DNA of 64,000 nt from Sipunculus nudus (taxonomy: Eukaryota > Annelida > Sipuncula > Golfingiida > Sipunculidae): positions 41,218,527 to 41,282,526 of the forward strand of contig CM049308.1 in assembly GCA_026874595.1 (NCBI GenBank), read 5' to 3'. Each line of letters opens with the position of its first letter. The stretch's first letter is position 1. The notes under the pieces are model-generated. The model did no database searches and was not told the origin of the DNA. It saw nothing but the letters and a program-made list of their open reading frames with translations. Positions 61,813 through 64,000 of this stretch are shown here, one piece after another. A program made the position numbers and the translations under genes.

Positions 61813-62283
61813 GGCCTGTAGTTTGCATTTTGTCATGAAATCATCCACGCTCTCGGTTGGTCCTTGCTTGAAGTTGTGTAAATTAAAGCGATTAAGTCGG
61901 AAGTTGGTACGGGGCTCCAACTGACGTTCAAAGCACTGCCAAATAGTAGCAGGTTCACTGCGGTCATCTGTAGAGAGATTCCATGATTCATACATTTTAA
62001 GTCCTTCCTGACCAACCCATAAAAGGATATATATCACTTTTTGATCATTGCTCTTACCTGCTAGTGGCCCTTTAAAGATCAATTCACAGTATTGTTTAAA
62101 TTCGCGGAACGCGGTCGGCAAGTCGCTGGCAGACCAGTCCATATATGGCGGACGTATCCCGGAGAGATCACCCGAGGAAACAGTTGTGGTGACATTATTT
62201 GATGACATTTTACTGATCAGGGTTTTGACAGTTCGTTTACAGTTCAGTATGTAACAAGGAATGTACACAGAGACGATCAACAT
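61786..62283 (-). CDS. gag: Gag, N-terminal part
   Basis: A 165-codon frame. The first methionine is at 62283, but the one at 62208 (MSSNNVTTTV) looks a more natural start. It contains YILLWVGQEGLKMYESW and LEPRTNFRLNRFNLHNFKQG, typical of the retrotransposon Gag capsid region, then VDDFMTKCKLQAKK before the frame closes at 61786. The capsid reading continues in another frame from the T7 homopolymer (61806-61812), so a one-base length change or a programmed shift separates this piece from the nucleocapsid-pol frame. Confidence 0.88.
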   Translation of the reverse strand: MLIVSVYIPCYILNCKRTVKTLISKMSSNNVTTTVSSGDLSGIRPPYMDWSASDLPTAFREFKQYCELIFKGPLAGKSNDQKVIYILLWVGQEGLKMYESWNLSTDDRSEPATIWQCFERQLEPRTNFRLNRFNLHNFKQGPTESVDDFMTKCKLQAKKMSVYRQ

Positions 62284-62402
62284 TTATATTTTGTGAGGGT
62301 ACTCACGACCACGCTTTCGGTTTGTGGTGTCACGATCTGTGTCACGTGCAGTAGCGATCGGCTGGCGTCCTAGCTTTCACTGTTTTGGCGCAAGGCGAGG
62401 TT

Positions 62403-62420
62403 GTGTCCGAGCTGCCACCA
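62403..62420 (-). promoter_or_regulatory. Primer binding site
   Basis: On the minus strand the bases directly after the 5' LTR read TGGTGGCAGCTCGGACAC, beginning with TGG complementary to a tRNA CCA end. Which tRNA was not determined. Confidence 0.85.
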
Positions 62421-62647
62421 TGTTATATGTGGTTCACACACATATATTGGTCAAGAATAATCAAGTCCCATTTGGAGAACACTCTTTATTACTGCTGCAA
62501 AGCCATACAACGTTTACACTCCAAACGTGTGCTTTAGGACGCCGCCATGTCGCCGAACTATATCCTTATATGGTATAAGTGCGCTAGGGGTGTAATGTCA
62601 TTCTGACTGCGTAAAACGAAATAGTGCATTAATAGCTTACTATAACA
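62421..62647 (-). repeat. 5' LTR
   Basis: 227 bp, identical to the 3' LTR except two positions. A TATA-like TATAAG sits at 62565-62570 (minus strand), a likely promoter for the element. Confidence 0.95.
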
Positions 62648-62935
62648 ACCACTTGTTCAATGACAAAACACCTGCCATTGTAGACAACTATCTTGTTGCA
62701 GGAGTGACCACTTGTTCAATGACAAAACACCTACCATAGTGGGCAACTATCTATTATAGGAGTGACTGCTTGTTCAATGACAAAACACCTGCCATTGTAG
62801 ATAACTCTTTTGTTGTAGGAGTGACCACTTGTTCAATAACAAAATATCTGCCATTGTAGTCAACTATATTGTTGTAGGAGTGACCACTTTTTCAATGACC
62901 GAGCACCTGTCACAGTAGACAAATCTCTGGTTGTA
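62648..62935. repeat. Continuation of the 59-bp minisatellite
   Basis: About five diverged units (ACCACTTGTTCAATGACAAA, CTGCCATTGTAGACAACTAT) resume exactly where the array was cut by the LTR element, then decay by about 62935. Confidence 0.95.
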
Positions 62936-63600
62936 CTGGAGCCATTGTCTCAAAAAAAAATCAGGGACAGACTTGGGTCAAATAGAGGCCCAAGATATAT
63001 GATTGAAAGTGGCTGACAGCATTGTTTTCAAGATGAAAATTAAAACACTATTTAAATTGTTATGTTCAAGGATTTAAATAACATGAAACTTCATAGCATC
63101 TGCATAACCTTTATTAATTTATATTAAAACATATCGGTGGTATTGTAATTAATTGATTATAAGTAAAATTGATTGGTCATTTTCTATCATAATAGATTAA
63201 ACTGATTGCATCTTTGAATAACTGATTACAATAGATCATGTATGTACATGCATAATAGTCATTTTTCCAGAAAAAATATTATAATCCTGTCAGAGACAGT
63301 AAAAGATAAAAAGACGGAACACAAAGTAGTAGACAGCTATCAAACAGAATGTTGAACAGCATCCAGGCAGTGGTACCTTGAACTTTCAGTGTGGTGTACA
63401 AGTCAGACTGAATGTACTCAGTCAATTTAAGTAAATGAATACAGGATTGAGTACTCATAGCAGAATATACAATAATATAACTACAGGATTTAACACTTGC
63501 CACAGTGGAAGACACTCTTGGGGATAGGGTGGGTGGGGGGTCAGTTACAAGCAATTGCTCCATTTGTGTCAAAGCCAGCCTTGGCTATGATAACTTGAAA
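62936..63600. other. Minus-gene intron, nothing recognised
   Basis: AT-rich. A phrase TTGCCACAGTGGAAGACACTC at about 63497 looks like a relic of the 59-bp unit. Confidence 0.4.
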
Positions 63601-63606
63601 ACTTAC

Positions 63607-63708
63607 CACAATATGCATGTATTGCTGTCCACCCAGGGTGTTCTGTCAGTACAGCACACTGGGCAGTTGCTGTGCATTTCTTCTTTGTTACTTTGAAAGT
63701 ATCACTCC
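63607..63708 (-). CDS. Internal exon of minus-strand gene
   Basis: A 102-nt exon, phase 1-1, with acceptor TATTTATTCAG|GG and donor TTGTG|GTAAGT on the minus strand. It encodes SDTFKVTKKKCTATAQCAVL, TEHPGWTAIHAYC. Its last base plus the first two of the exon at 51668 make an aspartate codon and the frame continues open, so the two are plausibly consecutive although 11.9 kb apart (an intron holding the minisatellite and the LTR element). Product not identified; see the exon at 51489-51668. The 5' part of the gene lies beyond the window. Confidence 0.65.
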
Positions 63709-64000
63709 CTGAATAAATACAGATATATATAAGTAAATGCAGACTGAATACATGTTTAACTTGTATGAGTCAAGTTGAACAAAATCTTACCTAGCATGAA
63801 CTAAGATGCTGAAATATCATTTATGGATTTAGTGTCAATTAACCTACAAATCTTGCTATGGACAAGGTATTATTAATTATTATTAACATTTCTTCTTTGT
63901 TACTTGAAAACATACAGGTTTATATAAGTAAATGCACACTGAATACATGTTTAACTTGTAAGAGCCAAGATGAACAAAATCTTACCTAGCATGAACTAAA
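63675..64000. repeat. ~198-bp tandem duplication at window end, includes exon edge
   Basis: ATTTCTTCTTTGTTACTT and AAATGCAGACTGAATACATG plus ACAAAATCTTACCTAGCATG occur at about 63676, 63734 and 63776, and again at about 63888, 63932 and 63975. The first copy includes the start of the exon 63607-63708; the second copy has a decayed version of it. Confidence 0.85.

Larger units (their letters stand above)
57492..62647 (-). mobile_element. Ty3/gypsy-type LTR retrotransposon, near intact
   Basis: A 5,156-bp element on the minus strand with two 227-bp LTRs, a PBS touching the 5' LTR, a purine tract touching the 3' LTR, and gag, protease, reverse transcriptase, RNase H and integrase in that order, which defines the Ty3/gypsy type. 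The CCHC knuckle, DTG protease and IADD polymerase motif suggest the Mag/K02A2.6-like group (tentative). The LTRs differ at only two positions, so the insertion is recent. Two lesions interrupt gag-pol: a frame break at the T7 run 61806-61812 and a stop at 59745-59747. No envelope-like frame is present. It interrupts the 59-bp minisatellite inside an intron of the minus-strand gene, in the gene's own orientation. Confidence 0.96.

Noticed and set aside
63791-63808. Possible 18-nt minus-strand microexon (TTTCAG ... CTAG|GTAAGA)
   Set aside because: The phase required by the exon at 63708 puts a TAG stop inside it.

Overview
This is eukaryotic, intron-rich, AT-rich invertebrate DNA. Split genes with GT-AG introns, many simple and satellite repeats, a Ty3-type retrotransposon and dispersed repeats beginning TTTTTAGCTCAGCTGA suggest a lophotrochozoan, most likely a bivalve mollusc. 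The taxon is inferred from repeat style and was not tested by any search.

Gene 1 (+ strand, about 0.6-45 kb) is the 3' half of a Na+/Ca2+ exchanger (NCX/SLC8A family). Exons lie at 624-751, 20013-20112, 30161-30283, then two alternative versions of one exon (30931-31089 and 32434-32592), then the terminal exon 42863-43239, which ends in the family's CHIKGF tail. All splice phases agree. The two alternative exons are each 159 nt, both phase 1-1, and encode 79% identical versions of the segment running from TM6 into the alpha-2 ion-transport repeat. This looks like a mutually exclusive exon pair in the membrane transport core and is the main biological finding.

Gene 2 (- strand, about 49.4-63.7 kb, converging on gene 1) has three phase-compatible exons: 63607-63708, 51489-51668 and a terminal exon 49436-49548. 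The product was not firmly identified. The tail resembles a RidA/YjgF-type domain, as found at the end of extended diphthine-ammonia ligases (DPH6).

Repeats fill most of the rest. There are minisatellites of 33 bp (1.44-2.36 kb), 47 bp (16.8-18.35 kb), 42 bp (just after alternative exon B) and about 59 bp (52.0-57.5 kb, with higher-order structure, continuing at 62.65-62.94 kb). Family A repeats (about 4.07-6.27 kb, 33.66-34.49 kb, and inverted at about 39.96-41.05 kb) end in a hairpin followed by CTAG or CAAG, as Helitrons do, and carry internal tandem monomers. Family B repeats (TTTTTAGCTCAGCTGA ... palindrome GACCCATGGGTC) occur at 7.0-8.5, 22.2-23.6 and 41.1-42.2 kb and as fragments. A 2.19-kb direct duplication plus an inverted third copy makes a long hairpin-forming region (36.29-40.35 kb) in the last NCX intron.

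A 5,156-bp Ty3/gypsy-type LTR element (57492-62647, - strand) sits inside the 59-bp minisatellite, within an intron of gene 2. It has 227-bp LTRs differing at two sites, a 5-bp target duplication, PBS and PPT, and a gag-pol open except for one frame break and one in-frame stop.
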